From Streptomyces sp. GESEQ-35 (GTDB lineage Bacteria; Actinomycetota; Actinomycetes; Streptomycetales; Streptomycetaceae), in assembly GCF_017948485.1 (NCBI RefSeq), contig NZ_JAFFSX010000004.1, positions 186,001 to 250,000 of the forward strand: DNA of 64,000 bases, given 5' to 3'. The notes beneath the pieces were generated by a model that saw only the letters and a program-made list of their open reading frames with translations, ran no database searches and was not told the origin of the DNA. The first letter of the stretch is position 1, and each line of letters starts with the position of its first letter. The translations under genes were made by a program, and so were the position numbers. This document shows positions 27,100 to 36,118 of this stretch, piece by piece.

Positions 27100-27512
27100 G
27101 TTCGGCCGATCGGGCCTCGATGCTCGCCCAGCCCCTGCACCGCCCGTCCGTCGGGCGGGCCGTCGCCTACCTGGGCCTCTTCGTGCTCGGCGCGGTCGTC
27201 GGCGTGGCCGGGGCGCTGGTGCAGTCCGCGTGGACCCCGGGCGGGCTGCTGCTCGCCCTCGTCGGTGAGGCCGGGGTCCTGCTCGGCGGGGCACTCGCCG
27301 CACGCGGCCGGGCCGGGGCCGTCGCTCCGGCCGGCGGCTGGATGCTCGCCGTCATCCTGCTCACGGCAAGCCGACCCGAGGGCGACTTCGTGTTCGCCGC
27401 GGGAGGCGGCTCCTATCTCTTCCTGCTCGGCGGTATGGCTATTGCTGTGATCTGCGCCACCCTTGGCCCAGGGCGGCAACCAGGGGGCGATGCCGTCCGA
27501 CTTGGCAAATGA
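27096..27512 (+). CDS. Four-helix membrane protein coupled to mshB (Rv1171-like)
   Basis: 138 residues, start ATG overlapping the mshB stop. Four hydrophobic segments are visible: [50 protein letters not shown] and [15 protein letters not shown]. Basic cytoplasmic ends. The position matches conserved Rv1171 in mycobacteria. Function is unknown; the constant linkage to mshB suggests a link to thiol metabolism, but that is only inference. Confidence 0.8.
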   Translation: MSSADRASMLAQPLHRPSVGRAVAYLGLFVLGAVVGVAGALVQSAWTPGGLLLALVGEAGVLLGGALAARGRAGAVAPAGGWMLAVILLTASRPEGDFVFAAGGGSYLFLLGGMAIAVICATLGPGRQPGGDAVRLGK

Positions 27513-27673
27513 CGTAACACTTCGCCGTTTCGTGCTCGTGTTGGTCCGGTGTGGGTTTCCCAGGCGGTCGTGGGATACGGGCGGGAAGTGGCCAGTATGG
27601 TGGTGCCGCCGCCGAGCCGTCCGAACAGTGTTGAGGTCGAAACGGGCGGCGGAGCCAACCGGGAGAACCTGCC

Positions 27674-30016
27674 TTGAGTCGTGAAACTGACAGTCCGTCC
27701 TCCGGGCCCAACGGGCGCGGCGGAGCCGCCTACCCCTCGGGCACGCCGCCGTACGGGACCCCCGCGGTCCCCGGCGACGGTCCGGACACGGGCCGTGCGG
27801 CCGCGCAGCCGGAGGAACGCAAGACCGAGACCACGCTGACGACCCGCGTCCGGATCAACATCCCCGGATCACGGCCCATTCCGCCGGTCGTCGTCCGGAC
27901 CCCCGTCGCGGACGCCGACACCGCGGACGACAGAGACGCCCCTTCCTCGGCGCCCGGTTCCGCGACGGCGACGGGCATGGGCACCGTCGCGTCTCCTGCC
28001 GAGCCGGCCGCCCCCCAGGGCGCCGCCGAGGAGAAGACGAGCGACTGGTTCGCGCCGCGCCCGTCCGCGAAGGGCAAGGGCGGTGGCCCCACCAACGGGG
28101 GTGCGCCGTCCGGTGGTTCGGGTGCGGCCGCTCCCGGTGGCGCGCGTCCAAGCGCTCCCGGCGCCGGTCGTCCCGGTGGTGTGGTCGGTTCCATGGGCGC
28201 GCCGGGCGGGTCCCGGCCCGGCGGTACGAACGGTTCCGGGCTGCCCGGTGCCACCGGTGGGCCCGTGGCTCCCGGTCACGGCGGCGGCACCGGTTCCTTC
28301 GACGTGACCGAGGCGCTGGCGGCCGGAAACGGGGCGCGCCCCGGGCCGGGCGGCGCCGAACCGACGCGTGACGACCTGCCGTACTTCTCGGACAACGACC
28401 GCGGTACCCAGGGCGGTTCGGGCGGACCGGGCGGCTACGGCGGGCAGAACGGCCAGGGCGGCCTCTCGGGCCCCGGCGGGCCGAGCGGCTTCAGCGGGCC
28501 GGGCGGTCGCGGTGGCTCCGGCGGACCGCAGGGCCCCGCGGGCCCGACCGGCGGTCCCGTCACCGGTGACGGTCCGATGGTGCCGCCGATCGGTGTAGGG
28601 CCCGGCGGCCGTGGGCCCGATGGGTTCGGCGGTGCGCCGAGCGGCTTCACGCAGGACTTCGGCGCTCCGGGTGGACCCGGCGGCCCGGGCAACGCGGGCA
28701 GTGCGCCCGGTGGTTACGGCGGCCCGGGCGGCGCGCCGCGCGGTCCCGGTGGCCCCGGTACGCCCCCCGGCGGCGTCCCCCACGTCGGCCTCGACGGTCC
28801 GGGCTCGCCGCGCGGAGCGCTCGGCCCCGGCGGTGGCATGAGCGACGACACCGCGATCCTCACCCCGCAGAAGCCGGCCCCCGAGCCGGGCTACCCGGCC
28901 CCGGACAACGTCTCCGGACACACCGTCACCAGCGGCATCCCCGTGGTGCCGTCCGGCGCCGCGAACTCCCCGTTCGCGCCCGGCGCGCACCCCGACGGAC
29001 CGCTGCCGCACACGCCCCCGAAGCTGCCCGAGCCGGCCTCGCAGGACGCGCCCGCGGCGGCGCCCCGGAAGAAGAAGGGGCGCAACAAGCTGGCCCTGAT
29101 CGGTGGCGGCGTGTTCGTCGTCGCCGGTGTCGCCTACGGCGCCGGCCTGCTGATGAACCACTCGGACGTACCCAAGGGCACCACCGTGCTCGGCGTCGAC
29201 ATCGGCGGCGGCACCCGCGACGACGCCGTCAAGAAGCTCGACGACGCCTTCGGAGACCGTACGAACCAGGCGCTGAAGCTGAGCGTCGACGGCAGCACGG
29301 TGTCGCTCAAGCCGGACCAGGCGGGCCTCCAGTTCGACGAGCAGGCCACCGTCCGTGCGGCCGCGGGCAGCGACTACAACCCGGTGTCGGTCATCGGCTC
29401 GCTCTTCGGCAACCACCGTGTCGTCGACCCGGTCATGCCGGTCGACGAGGAGAAGCTGAAGGCCTCCCTGGAGGACGCCGCGGGCGGCGCCGGCTCGGTC
29501 ACCGAGGGCACGATCAAGTTCCAGAACGGCAAGGCCGTCGCCGTGTACGGCAAGGCGGGCAAGGGCATCAGCGTGGCCCAGTCGACCGAGGCGGTCCAGG
29601 ACGCGTACCGCACCCAGGTGGAGTCCGGCACGTCCACGCCGGTCAAGCTTCCGACCACCGCCCAGCAGCCGACGGTCTCGAACGCCGAGGTCGACCGGGT
29701 GATGAAGGAGTTCGCGGAGCCCGCGATGTCCGACCTCGTCACCATTCAGACCGACGCGGCGCACAGCATCCAGTTCGGCCCCGTGTCCCTGCCGAAGATC
29801 CTCGGCTTCAAGGCCGTCGACGGCAAGCTCGTGGAGACGTACGACCTCAAGGCGCTCCAGGAGGCGTACGGCACCACCTTCGCCGGCGTGCAGATCCAGG
29901 CCGCCACCGGCAAGCGTGATGTCCTGCCGCAGGACGTCGTCTCCGCGCTGCGCACGGCGTTGCGCGGCAAGACGACGGCAGAGCGCACCGGGGTCATCGA
30001 CACCAACCCGAGCTGA
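27674..30016 (+). CDS. Gly/Pro-rich membrane protein with peptidoglycan-binding-like exterior
   Basis: 780 residues, TTG start with GGGAGAA upstream. Residues 1-470 are cytoplasmic and low-complexity, with a collagen-like stretch of G-G-x / G-P-x units at roughly 250-380. RKKKGRNK precedes one membrane helix (LALIGGGVFVVAGVAYGAGLL, about 475-495). The outside part (about 300 residues) contains two related modules of the putative peptidoglycan-binding type often found before VanW domains (VLGVDIGGGTRDDAVKKLDD and later repeats). No VanW domain follows, so it may be a shortened relative. Likely envelope role; partner unknown. Confidence 0.8.
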   Translation: MSRETDSPSSGPNGRGGAAYPSGTPPYGTPAVPGDGPDTGRAAAQPEERKTETTLTTRVRINIPGSRPIPPVVVRTPVADADTADDRDAPSSAPGSATATGMGTVASPAEPAAPQGAAEEKTSDWFAPRPSAKGKGGGPTNGGAPSGGSGAAAPGGARPSAPGAGRPGGVVGSMGAPGGSRPGGTNGSGLPGATGGPVAPGHGGGTGSFDVTEALAAGNGARPGPGGAEPTRDDLPYFSDNDRGTQGGSGGPGGYGGQNGQGGLSGPGGPSGFSGPGGRGGSGGPQGPAGPTGGPVTGDGPMVPPIGVGPGGRGPDGFGGAPSGFTQDFGAPGGPGGPGNAGSAPGGYGGPGGAPRGPGGPGTPPGGVPHVGLDGPGSPRGALGPGGGMSDDTAILTPQKPAPEPGYPAPDNVSGHTVTSGIPVVPSGAANSPFAPGAHPDGPLPHTPPKLPEPASQDAPAAAPRKKKGRNKLALIGGGVFVVAGVAYGAGLLMNHSDVPKGTTVLGVDIGGGTRDDAVKKLDDAFGDRTNQALKLSVDGSTVSLKPDQAGLQFDEQATVRAAAGSDYNPVSVIGSLFGNHRVVDPVMPVDEEKLKASLEDAAGGAGSVTEGTIKFQNGKAVAVYGKAGKGISVAQSTEAVQDAYRTQVESGTSTPVKLPTTAQQPTVSNAEVDRVMKEFAEPAMSDLVTIQTDAAHSIQFGPVSLPKILGFKAVDGKLVETYDLKALQEAYGTTFAGVQIQAATGKRDVLPQDVVSALRTALRGKTTAERTGVIDTNPS

Positions 30017-30022
30017 CCCGCG

Positions 30023-30058
30023 CGGAGTGCCGCATGACATCTGTCATGCGGCACTCCG
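30023..30058 (+). terminator. Terminator of the Gly/Pro-rich protein gene
   Basis: CGGAGTGCCGCATGACA pairs with TGTCATGCGGCACTCCG around a 2-base central spacer (30040-30041), beginning 7 bases after the stop. Confidence 0.85.
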
Positions 30059-30106
30059 GACGTCCGGCACTGCCCGCGGCGAGTACCCCGAAGCCACCAT
30101 GGCCGT

Positions 30107-31021
30107 ATGACAACGACAGCCTCGGTGGTCGCGTTCGACCAGGTGAGCAAGGCATACGGCACCATCCGGGCCGTGGACGGCCTGACCCTGACCCTGCGCC
30201 CGGGAGAGACCGTCGCGCTGCTGGGTCCCAACGGCGCCGGCAAGTCGACCACCCTCGACCTGCTTCTCGGACTGAAGCGGCCGGACAGCGGCACGGTCCG
30301 TGTCTTCGGCACAAGTCCCCGCGAGGCCATCGTCGCCGGGCGGGTGGGCGCGATGCTTCAGAGCGGCGGGCTGATGGACGAGGTCACGGTCGCGGAACTC
30401 GTACGGCTCGCCTGCGACCTGCACCCGAGGCCGTACCCCGCGAAGGACGTCCTCGCCCGCGCCGGGATCTCGCAGATCGCCGACCGCAAGGTCGACAAAC
30501 TCTCCGGCGGCCAGGCCCAGCGCGTCCGCTTCGCCCTCGCGACCGCCGGCGACAGTGACCTGATCGTCCTGGACGAGCCGACCACCGGCATGGACGTCAC
30601 CACCCGCCAGGCCTTCTGGGCCACCATGCGCGAGCAGGCCGACCAGGGGCGGACCGTCCTGTTCGCCACGCACTACCTGGAGGAGGCCGACGCCATCGCC
30701 GACCGGGTGCTGGTGCTGCACCGCGGCCGACTGCTGGCCGACGGCACGGCGGCCGAGATCAAGGCGAAGGCGGGGGTGCGGAGGATCTCCTTCGACCTAC
30801 GGGACTCCATCGACGAGACCGTGCTGCGGGCGCTGCCCTTCCTGACGTATCTCGACATGTCCGGCCACACCGTCCGCATCCAGTCCTCCGACGCCGACGC
30901 CACCGTCCACGCCCTCTACGGCCTCGGCCTCCACCCCCGCAACCTGGAGGTCGCCGGGCTCGGCCTGGAGCAGGCGTTCGTAGCCATCACCGAGGCCGAG
31001 GAGGCCCGTACCGCATGCTGA
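30107..31021 (+). CDS. ABC exporter ATPase (ABC-2 type, drug/antibiotic export class)
   Basis: 304 residues. Walker A LGPNGAGKS, signature LSGGQAQR, Walker B LIVLDEP, H-loop ATHYLEEAD, then a C-terminal regulatory domain of the DrrA/CcmA type. First gene of a four-gene operon with overlapping ends: ATPase, permease, histidine kinase, response regulator. In this arrangement the exporter is usually controlled by, and may signal to, the linked two-component system. Cargo is unknown. Confidence 0.9.
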   Translation: MTTTASVVAFDQVSKAYGTIRAVDGLTLTLRPGETVALLGPNGAGKSTTLDLLLGLKRPDSGTVRVFGTSPREAIVAGRVGAMLQSGGLMDEVTVAELVRLACDLHPRPYPAKDVLARAGISQIADRKVDKLSGGQAQRVRFALATAGDSDLIVLDEPTTGMDVTTRQAFWATMREQADQGRTVLFATHYLEEADAIADRVLVLHRGRLLADGTAAEIKAKAGVRRISFDLRDSIDETVLRALPFLTYLDMSGHTVRIQSSDADATVHALYGLGLHPRNLEVAGLGLEQAFVAITEAEEARTAC

Positions 31022-31773
31022 ACACCTCTGCCGCGCGGGGCCTCATCGGGCTTGAGCTGACCCGCGCCCTGCGCAACCGCAAGTTCCTGTTCTTCTCCGT
31101 GCTGTACCCGTCGATCCTGTTCCTGCTCATCGCCGGCAGCGCCGACAGCGCCACGAAGGTCGACGGGACGGGCCTGACGCTCCCGACGTACATGATGGTC
31201 TCCATGGCCTCCTTCGGCGCCCTCACCGCCGTCCTCATGGGCAACAGCGAACGCATCGCCAAGGAGCGGGAGAACGGCTGGGTACGGCAGCTGCGGCTGA
31301 CCGCGTTGCCGGGCCGCGGCTACGTCCTCGCGAAGACGGCGAGCGCGGCCGTGGTCAGCCTGCCGTCGATCGTGGTCGTCTTCGCCGTCGCCGCGGTCGT
31401 GAAGGACGTACGTCTGGACGCCTGGCAGTGGCTCGCCCTGACCGGCGCGATCTGGGCCGGCAGCCTCGTCTTCGCCGCGCTCGGCGTGGCCATCGGCTAC
31501 CTCGCGAGCGGGGACGCGGTCCGCCCGATCACGATGATCACCTACTTCGGGCTGTCCATCCTCGGCGGCCTGTGGATGCCGACGACGACCTTCCCGATAT
31601 GGCTTCAGGACATCGCCAAGTGGGTGCCCACGCACGCGTACGCTGCCCTGGGGCAGGCGATCGAGCAGAGCCAGGCCCCCCACGCCACGGACATCGCCGT
31701 CCTCGCCGCCTTCTTCGCCCTGTTCACCGGCGGCGCGGCCTGGCTGTACCGGAAGGATGCGCTGAAGGCGTGA
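31015..31773 (+). CDS. ABC-2 type exporter permease
   Basis: 252 residues, six predicted membrane segments, typical ABC-2 permease (LELTRALRNRKFLFFSVLYP start; ERENGWVRQLRLT loop; GGLWMPTTTFPIWLQ near the end). The ATG overlaps the ATPase stop by 7 bases and its own stop overlaps the kinase GTG, so all are co-translated. It forms the exporter with the upstream ATPase. Confidence 0.9.
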   Translation: MLNTSAARGLIGLELTRALRNRKFLFFSVLYPSILFLLIAGSADSATKVDGTGLTLPTYMMVSMASFGALTAVLMGNSERIAKERENGWVRQLRLTALPGRGYVLAKTASAAVVSLPSIVVVFAVAAVVKDVRLDAWQWLALTGAIWAGSLVFAALGVAIGYLASGDAVRPITMITYFGLSILGGLWMPTTTFPIWLQDIAKWVPTHAYAALGQAIEQSQAPHATDIAVLAAFFALFTGGAAWLYRKDALKA

Positions 31774-32930
31774 GCGGCATCAGCATCGGGCAGCGCCCCC
31801 AGAACCGCAGGCAAAAGGCCGTCAAGCTGCTGTGGCTCGGCATCTGGTTCGTCTACCTGAGTGCGCCCGTCTCCGACCTGCTGCACGGCGGGCACAGCGA
31901 CGGCGTCCGCGTCCTCGGCTGGATCGGCCTGGTCGCGTTCGTCGCCTGGTACTTCGCCCTGATCTTCCGCACCGGACGCGGCGAGTCCAACGCCATAGTG
32001 CTCGGCTCGGTGGCGGTCCTGGCCGCCCAGTCCACCGTCCTCTCCCTCACCCTGGGCCGCGAGTGGCTCGTCCTGTACGTGTACGTGGCGATCTCCTCCG
32101 GTGCGGCCCTCCCGTTCAGCTTTGCCCGATGGACCATCCCGGCGGTGTCAGTCCTGCTGACCGGGGTCGCCCTGATCGTCCCGGGCGGCGGGTCGTTCCT
32201 GGCCGGACTGCTCTTCCCGGCCCTCCTCGGCGGCTTCGCCATGACCGGCGTACGCGAACTCATCCGTACGACCGTCGAGTTGCGCGAGGCCCGTGCCACG
32301 GTCGCCCAGCTGGCCGCCAACGAGGAACGTCTGCGTCTCGCCCGCGACCTGCACGACCTGCTGGGACACTCGTTGTCGCTGATCACGCTGAAGAGCGAAC
32401 TCGCCGGCCGGATGCTCCCCGCCCACCCCGACAAGGCGGCCCGGCAGGTCGCCGACATCGAACAGGTCAGCCGCCAGGCCCTGGTCGACGTGCGTGAGGC
32501 GGTGTCGGGCTACCGGCGCCCCCGTCTCTCCGCCGAGATCGCAGGCGCCCAGGTGGCGTTGACGGCAGCCGGAGTCACCGCCGACCTGCCCGCCGAACCC
32601 GACCTCACCGGCGTCCCGAAGGACAGCGAGACGGCCCTCGCCTGGGCCCTGCGCGAGGCGGTCACCAACGTCGTACGGCACAGCGGCGCCTGCCGCTGCA
32701 CGGTGGAACTGCTCCGCCGCCAGACCCTCGACGGCCCGATGCTCGAACTCTCCGTGGCGGACGACGGCTCCGGCGGCCCGGGCAGCGGCCCCGGCAACGG
32801 CCTCCTGGGGCTCACCGAGCGCCTCGACAAGGCGGGCGGCAGCCTGGAGGCGGGCCGCGTCAAACAAGGCTTCCGCCTGGTCGCCCGGGCGCCGGCCGGC
32901 CAGGCCACGGACATAGGATCCGGCACATGA
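31770..32930 (+). CDS. Sensor histidine kinase (DesK/NarX-like, HisKA_3)
   Basis: 386 residues from the GTG at 31770 that overlaps the permease stop (GTGA). The N-terminal part has about five to six membrane helices with very short outside loops, pointing to sensing within the membrane. The dimerisation domain holds the phosphorylated His in RLARDLHDLLGHSLS. The ATPase domain has REAVTNVVRHSGA (N box) and a G box ending GNGLLGLTERL. A longer frame from 31428 is antisense-like over the permease and is rejected. Confidence 0.9.
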   Translation: MSGISIGQRPQNRRQKAVKLLWLGIWFVYLSAPVSDLLHGGHSDGVRVLGWIGLVAFVAWYFALIFRTGRGESNAIVLGSVAVLAAQSTVLSLTLGREWLVLYVYVAISSGAALPFSFARWTIPAVSVLLTGVALIVPGGGSFLAGLLFPALLGGFAMTGVRELIRTTVELREARATVAQLAANEERLRLARDLHDLLGHSLSLITLKSELAGRMLPAHPDKAARQVADIEQVSRQALVDVREAVSGYRRPRLSAEIAGAQVALTAAGVTADLPAEPDLTGVPKDSETALAWALREAVTNVVRHSGACRCTVELLRRQTLDGPMLELSVADDGSGGPGSGPGNGLLGLTERLDKAGGSLEAGRVKQGFRLVARAPAGQATDIGSGT

Positions 32931-33541
32931 GCCGCACGATCAGGGTCCTTCTGGCCGAGGACCAGTCGATGGTCCGCGAGGCCCTGGCCGCCCTCCTCGG
33001 TCTGGAGGACGACATCGAGGTCGTGGCGCAGGTGGCGAGAGGCGACGAGGTGTTGGCGGCGTTGCGCCACAACGACGTGGATGTCGCCCTCCTGGACATC
33101 GAGATGCCCGGAGCCACAGGCATCGAGGCGGCCGCCGCGGTGCACGCCGAACTGCCGGACGTGAAGCTCGTCGTCCTGACCACCTTCGGCCGCCCCGGCT
33201 ACCTCCGCAGCGCCATGGAAGCAGGCGCCGACGCCTTCCTCGTCAAGGACGCCCCCGCGGCTCAACTGGCCGACGCGGTCCGCAAGGTGCTGGCGGGGGA
33301 GCGGGTCATCGACCCGATACTGGCGGCAGCGGCTCTCGCGGAGGGCGCGAACCCTCTGACGGACCGCGAGCGAGAGATCCTGCGAGCAGCGGAGGACGGC
33401 TCCACGAACGCGGAGCTGGCGGCAACCTTGCACCTGTCGCAGGGCACGATCCGCAACTACCTGTCGACGGCGATCCAAAAACTGGCGGCACGGAACAGGG
33501 CGGAGGCGGTGAGGATCGCGAGGGAGAAGGGCTGGCTGTGA
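32927..33541 (+). CDS. NarL/LuxR-family response regulator
   Basis: 204 residues. Receiver domain with acidic pair in LLAEDQSM, phospho-acceptor Asp in VALLDIEMPG (about 54), Thr in VLTTFGR and Lys in LVKDAPA. LuxR-type helix-turn-helix at the C-terminus (PLTDREREILRAAEDG ... LSQGTIRNYLSTAIQKL). It overlaps the kinase stop by 4 bases (ATGA), so it is the cognate regulator, most likely of the exporter genes. Confidence 0.93.
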   Translation: MSRTIRVLLAEDQSMVREALAALLGLEDDIEVVAQVARGDEVLAALRHNDVDVALLDIEMPGATGIEAAAAVHAELPDVKLVVLTTFGRPGYLRSAMEAGADAFLVKDAPAAQLADAVRKVLAGERVIDPILAAAALAEGANPLTDREREILRAAEDGSTNAELAATLHLSQGTIRNYLSTAIQKLAARNRAEAVRIAREKGWL

Positions 33542-33550
33542 ACGCAGGCC

Positions 33551-33612
33551 AGGGGCAGCGCCCCTTAGGGGCGCGGGGAACTGCGCGACCAGCCACAACG
33601 AAACCCGCACCC
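33551..33612. repeat. Intergenic repeat family A, copy 1
   Basis: GGGGCAGCGCCCCTTAGGGG is followed by CGCGGGGAACTGCGCGACC and AGCCACAACG, ending in CCCGCACCC. The core is shared with copies at 43341, 51159 (inverted), 58220 and 61254. It fills the whole gap between two convergent genes and has a GCGCCCC/GGGGCGC hairpin that could end transcription in both directions. Confidence 0.75.
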
Positions 33613-33618
33613 GCCCGC

Positions 33619-34491
33619 TCAGTTCAACATGGCACGCGCCGCATGCGCCTGCCCCCGCACCCGCTCAGCCGCACCCTCATCAACCGCCCCCACCACCTCC
33701 GCGTACGCCTCCAACTCAGCCGCACCCCCAACAAAATCCCCCCGCTTCACCAGCAACTGCGCCCGCTCATACCGCAACCGAGCCGGATGGGCCGGCAGCA
33801 ACAACGACAGCTCAACACCCCACAACGCCACATCCGACCGCTCAGGCCTGGCCGCAGCCCACGCCCGCACGTTGTTCAGGATCCGCACCACCACCTCCAG
33901 CGGATCAGCCGGCGTCAACATCGACGAATCCAACGGCGCCCCCGTAGCGCCCGCCACGAGCAACTCGGCATCGGAACCCGTCAGCACCCGCCCCCCGTCG
34001 AACGGATCGGCCAGCACCTGCTCCTCCGCGGGCCCGAACCCGACCACGAAGTGCCCCGGCAGCGCCACGCCGTACACATGGGCCCCCGCGCGCCGCGCGA
34101 CCTCGATCCACACCACCGACAGCAGGATCGGCAGCCCACGCTGCCGCCGAAGCACCTCGTGCAGCAACGACGACTCCAGGCGCTGATAGTCCGCGGCGGA
34201 GCCGCGAAACCCGGACCGGTCGCCGAGCAGCTCCCGCAACGCCACCGCCCACGACCGCGGCCCCCCGGGCCGGAACGGCAGCTGCCCCGCCAACTCGTCC
34301 AGCTCGATCTGCGCGGCATCGATCCCCGCCTCGTCCAGCGTCCCGTCCGCCTCCGCGCCCACCAGCAGGCACAGCGTCGACAGATCGGGCCGTTCGGAGC
34401 GTGCCTCTTCGGCGAACCGCCGCCGCAGCTCGGCGGACCGTTCCGGCGGGGGAGGGTTGGGGGGACGCATAGCTGGCTCGTGCCCTCTCAC
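33619..34491 (-). CDS. SirB1-family (transglutaminase-like fold) protein with TPR-like C-terminus
   Basis: 290 residues from a GTG at 34491 that overlaps the acetyltransferase stop (GTGA); an ATG at 34470 is an alternative start. The central domain matches the SirB1 / transglutaminase-like family: LHEVLRRQRGLPILLSVVWIEVARRAG, then GVALPGHFVVGF with the conserved His, then DPFDGG. The C-terminus is helical and Ala-rich like a TPR (ERAQLLVKRGDFVGGAAELEAYAE). The exact function is not known. It is translationally coupled to the acetyltransferase. Confidence 0.78.
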   Translation of the reverse strand: MRGHEPAMRPPNPPPPERSAELRRRFAEEARSERPDLSTLCLLVGAEADGTLDEAGIDAAQIELDELAGQLPFRPGGPRSWAVALRELLGDRSGFRGSAADYQRLESSLLHEVLRRQRGLPILLSVVWIEVARRAGAHVYGVALPGHFVVGFGPAEEQVLADPFDGGRVLTGSDAELLVAGATGAPLDSSMLTPADPLEVVVRILNNVRAWAAARPERSDVALWGVELSLLLPAHPARLRYERAQLLVKRGDFVGGAAELEAYAEVVGAVDEGAAERVRGQAHAARAMLN

Positions 34492-35537
34492 AGCGATTCG
34501 TACCGGCCGGAGTCGGTCGCCACGTCCGTCGTCACATCGTCCGCGGCCGGCCCGCGATAGTGGTGGTACGCGTGATGCGCGCCGAAGCCCATCCCGCCGT
34601 ACAACGCACGCGCCCCCTCATTGTCCGCCTCGACCTGGAGCCACGCAGCCGACGCGCCCTCGTCGAGGGCCTGCCGGGCCAGCGCGGCCATGACCTCGGT
34701 GGCCAGCCCTTCCCGCCGCCGCTCCGGATCCACCTCGACGGCCGCGAACCCGGCCCACCGCCCGTCCACGACACACCGCCCGATGGCGGCCGGCGCGGCC
34801 CCGCCCGCACCGGGCACCGTCGCGAACCACACCGACGGCCCTCCCCCCAGCACCTTCAGGGCCACGTCACCCACGCCCTTGCGCTGATAGCGCCCCAGCC
34901 ACGCCGCATCGGCGGCCCTGGACAGCACCACCCCGGCCCCCGCCGCCCGGTCGGCGACCGGCGCCAGCCCACCGACCCACAGCTCGGCCGTCACCTCCCG
35001 CGTCCATCCCCGCCGCTCCAACTCGGCGCACAGCAGCTCCTGCGTGCCCTCGGCCCCGGTCGCGGTCTGGATGTAGGCGGGCAGCCCACGGTCGCCGTAC
35101 CACCGCCGTACGACGGTGAGCGCCTCGTCGAGCGGCAGCCCGGGGTCGCCCAGCGGCAGCACGGAGTTGGCTCGCCGGGTGAACCCGGAGGCGGCCCGCA
35201 GTTCCCACTCGCCGAGCCGCTCGCTCTCCACCGGCCGCCAGGCCCGGGAGGCGGCCCGGGCCAGCTCCTCGTACGAGGCGGCGGGACCGCGTCGGCGGGC
35301 GGGCGCGGAGGGCACCACCTTGCCCGCCACCAGCGAAGTCTCCGGAATCCGAACGGACTCCCCGCCTCGCCGAGTGATCACCAGCACACCGGCGTCCCAT
35401 GATGTGAGAACGCCCACCGCGTCGGTGAATTTCTCGTGCGAGCTTCCAGGCTCCGTCAAGCGCCGCACCGAGACACGTTTGCCCACGTCAGCGGCGGTGA
35501 TACGGATCTCCAGGCGTCCGGCCGCGGAGATTTCCAC
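34488..35537 (-). CDS. GNAT acetyltransferase with N-terminal SH3-like domain (Rv0428c-like)
   Basis: 349 residues, GTG start. Residues 1-75 form a beta-rich small domain (ITAADVGKRVSVRRL ... DAGVLVITRRGGESVRI). A linker rich in Arg/Ala follows, then a double GNAT-like region. The acetyl-CoA site is clear in VEVDPERRREGLATEVMAAL, followed by WLQVEADNEGARALYGGMGF. This layout recalls mycobacterial Rv0428c. Substrate unknown. Confidence 0.82.
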   Translation of the reverse strand: MEISAAGRLEIRITAADVGKRVSVRRLTEPGSSHEKFTDAVGVLTSWDAGVLVITRRGGESVRIPETSLVAGKVVPSAPARRRGPAASYEELARAASRAWRPVESERLGEWELRAASGFTRRANSVLPLGDPGLPLDEALTVVRRWYGDRGLPAYIQTATGAEGTQELLCAELERRGWTREVTAELWVGGLAPVADRAAGAGVVLSRAADAAWLGRYQRKGVGDVALKVLGGGPSVWFATVPGAGGAAPAAIGRCVVDGRWAGFAAVEVDPERRREGLATEVMAALARQALDEGASAAWLQVEADNEGARALYGGMGFGAHHAYHHYRGPAADDVTTDVATDSGRYESL

Positions 35538-35677
35538 AGGTCAGTTCACCCCTCATGTTCGGATCGTGCCCAAGAACGGAGATACTAGATGCGGGCATCG
35601 ACGACGCCGCGCTCCCGCGCGCCAGGCGGCGGAGCCTGAGGAGGCCCGCCAGCGCCCTACCGAGGAGGAACGACAGC

Positions 35678-36001
35678 GTGACCTACGTCATCGCGCAGCC
35701 TTGTGTCGACTTGAAGGACAAGGCGTGCATCGAGGAGTGCCCGGTCGACTGCATCTACGAGGGCCAGCGGTCCTTGTACATCCACCCGGACGAATGCGTC
35801 GACTGTGGAGCCTGTGAGCCGGTCTGCCCGGTCGAGGCGATCTTCTACGAAGACGACACTCCGGAGGAGTGGAAGGACTACTACAAGGCGAACGTCGAGT
35901 TCTTCGACGAACTCGGCTCCCCCGGCGGCGCGAGCAAGCTGGGCCTGATCGAGCGCGACCACCCCTTCATCGCCGCGCTGCCGCCCCAGGCTGCCGAGTA
36001 A
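35678..36001 (+). CDS. fdxA: 7Fe ferredoxin ([3Fe-4S][4Fe-4S])
   Basis: 107 residues from the GTG at 35678 (GAGGAGG upstream). An earlier in-frame ATG is rejected because it precedes the family start MTYVIAQPC. Cysteines 9, 17 and 50 match the 3Fe-4S ligands and 21, 40, 43 and 46 the 4Fe-4S ligands of Azotobacter-type ferredoxin I. Cys25 matches the extra free Cys. Soluble cytoplasmic electron carrier, often serving cytochromes P450. Followed by an aminotransferase, as in mycobacteria (fdxC-Rv1178). Confidence 0.95.
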   Translation: MTYVIAQPCVDLKDKACIEECPVDCIYEGQRSLYIHPDECVDCGACEPVCPVEAIFYEDDTPEEWKDYYKANVEFFDELGSPGGASKLGLIERDHPFIAALPPQAAE

Positions 36002-36028
36002 TCCGCAAGCGGCCCGCACCACCGTGCC

Positions 36029-36087
36029 GCCTCGGTCCCGTACGGCCTGATCGCCTTGATCGTCGCGACGCCGTACGGGACCGAGGC
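36029..36087 (+). promoter_or_regulatory. Long hairpin between fdxA and the aminotransferase gene
   Basis: GCCTCGGTCCCGTACGGC (36029-36046) pairs perfectly with GCCGTACGGGACCGAGGC (36070-36087), loop 23 bases. It ends 31 bases before the next start, so it may end fdxA transcripts or attenuate the downstream gene. The fairly long loop makes an attenuator or protein site possible. Confidence 0.7.
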
Positions 36088-36118
36088 GTTTGCCGTACCA
36101 GAAAGTGAGCCAGAACCC

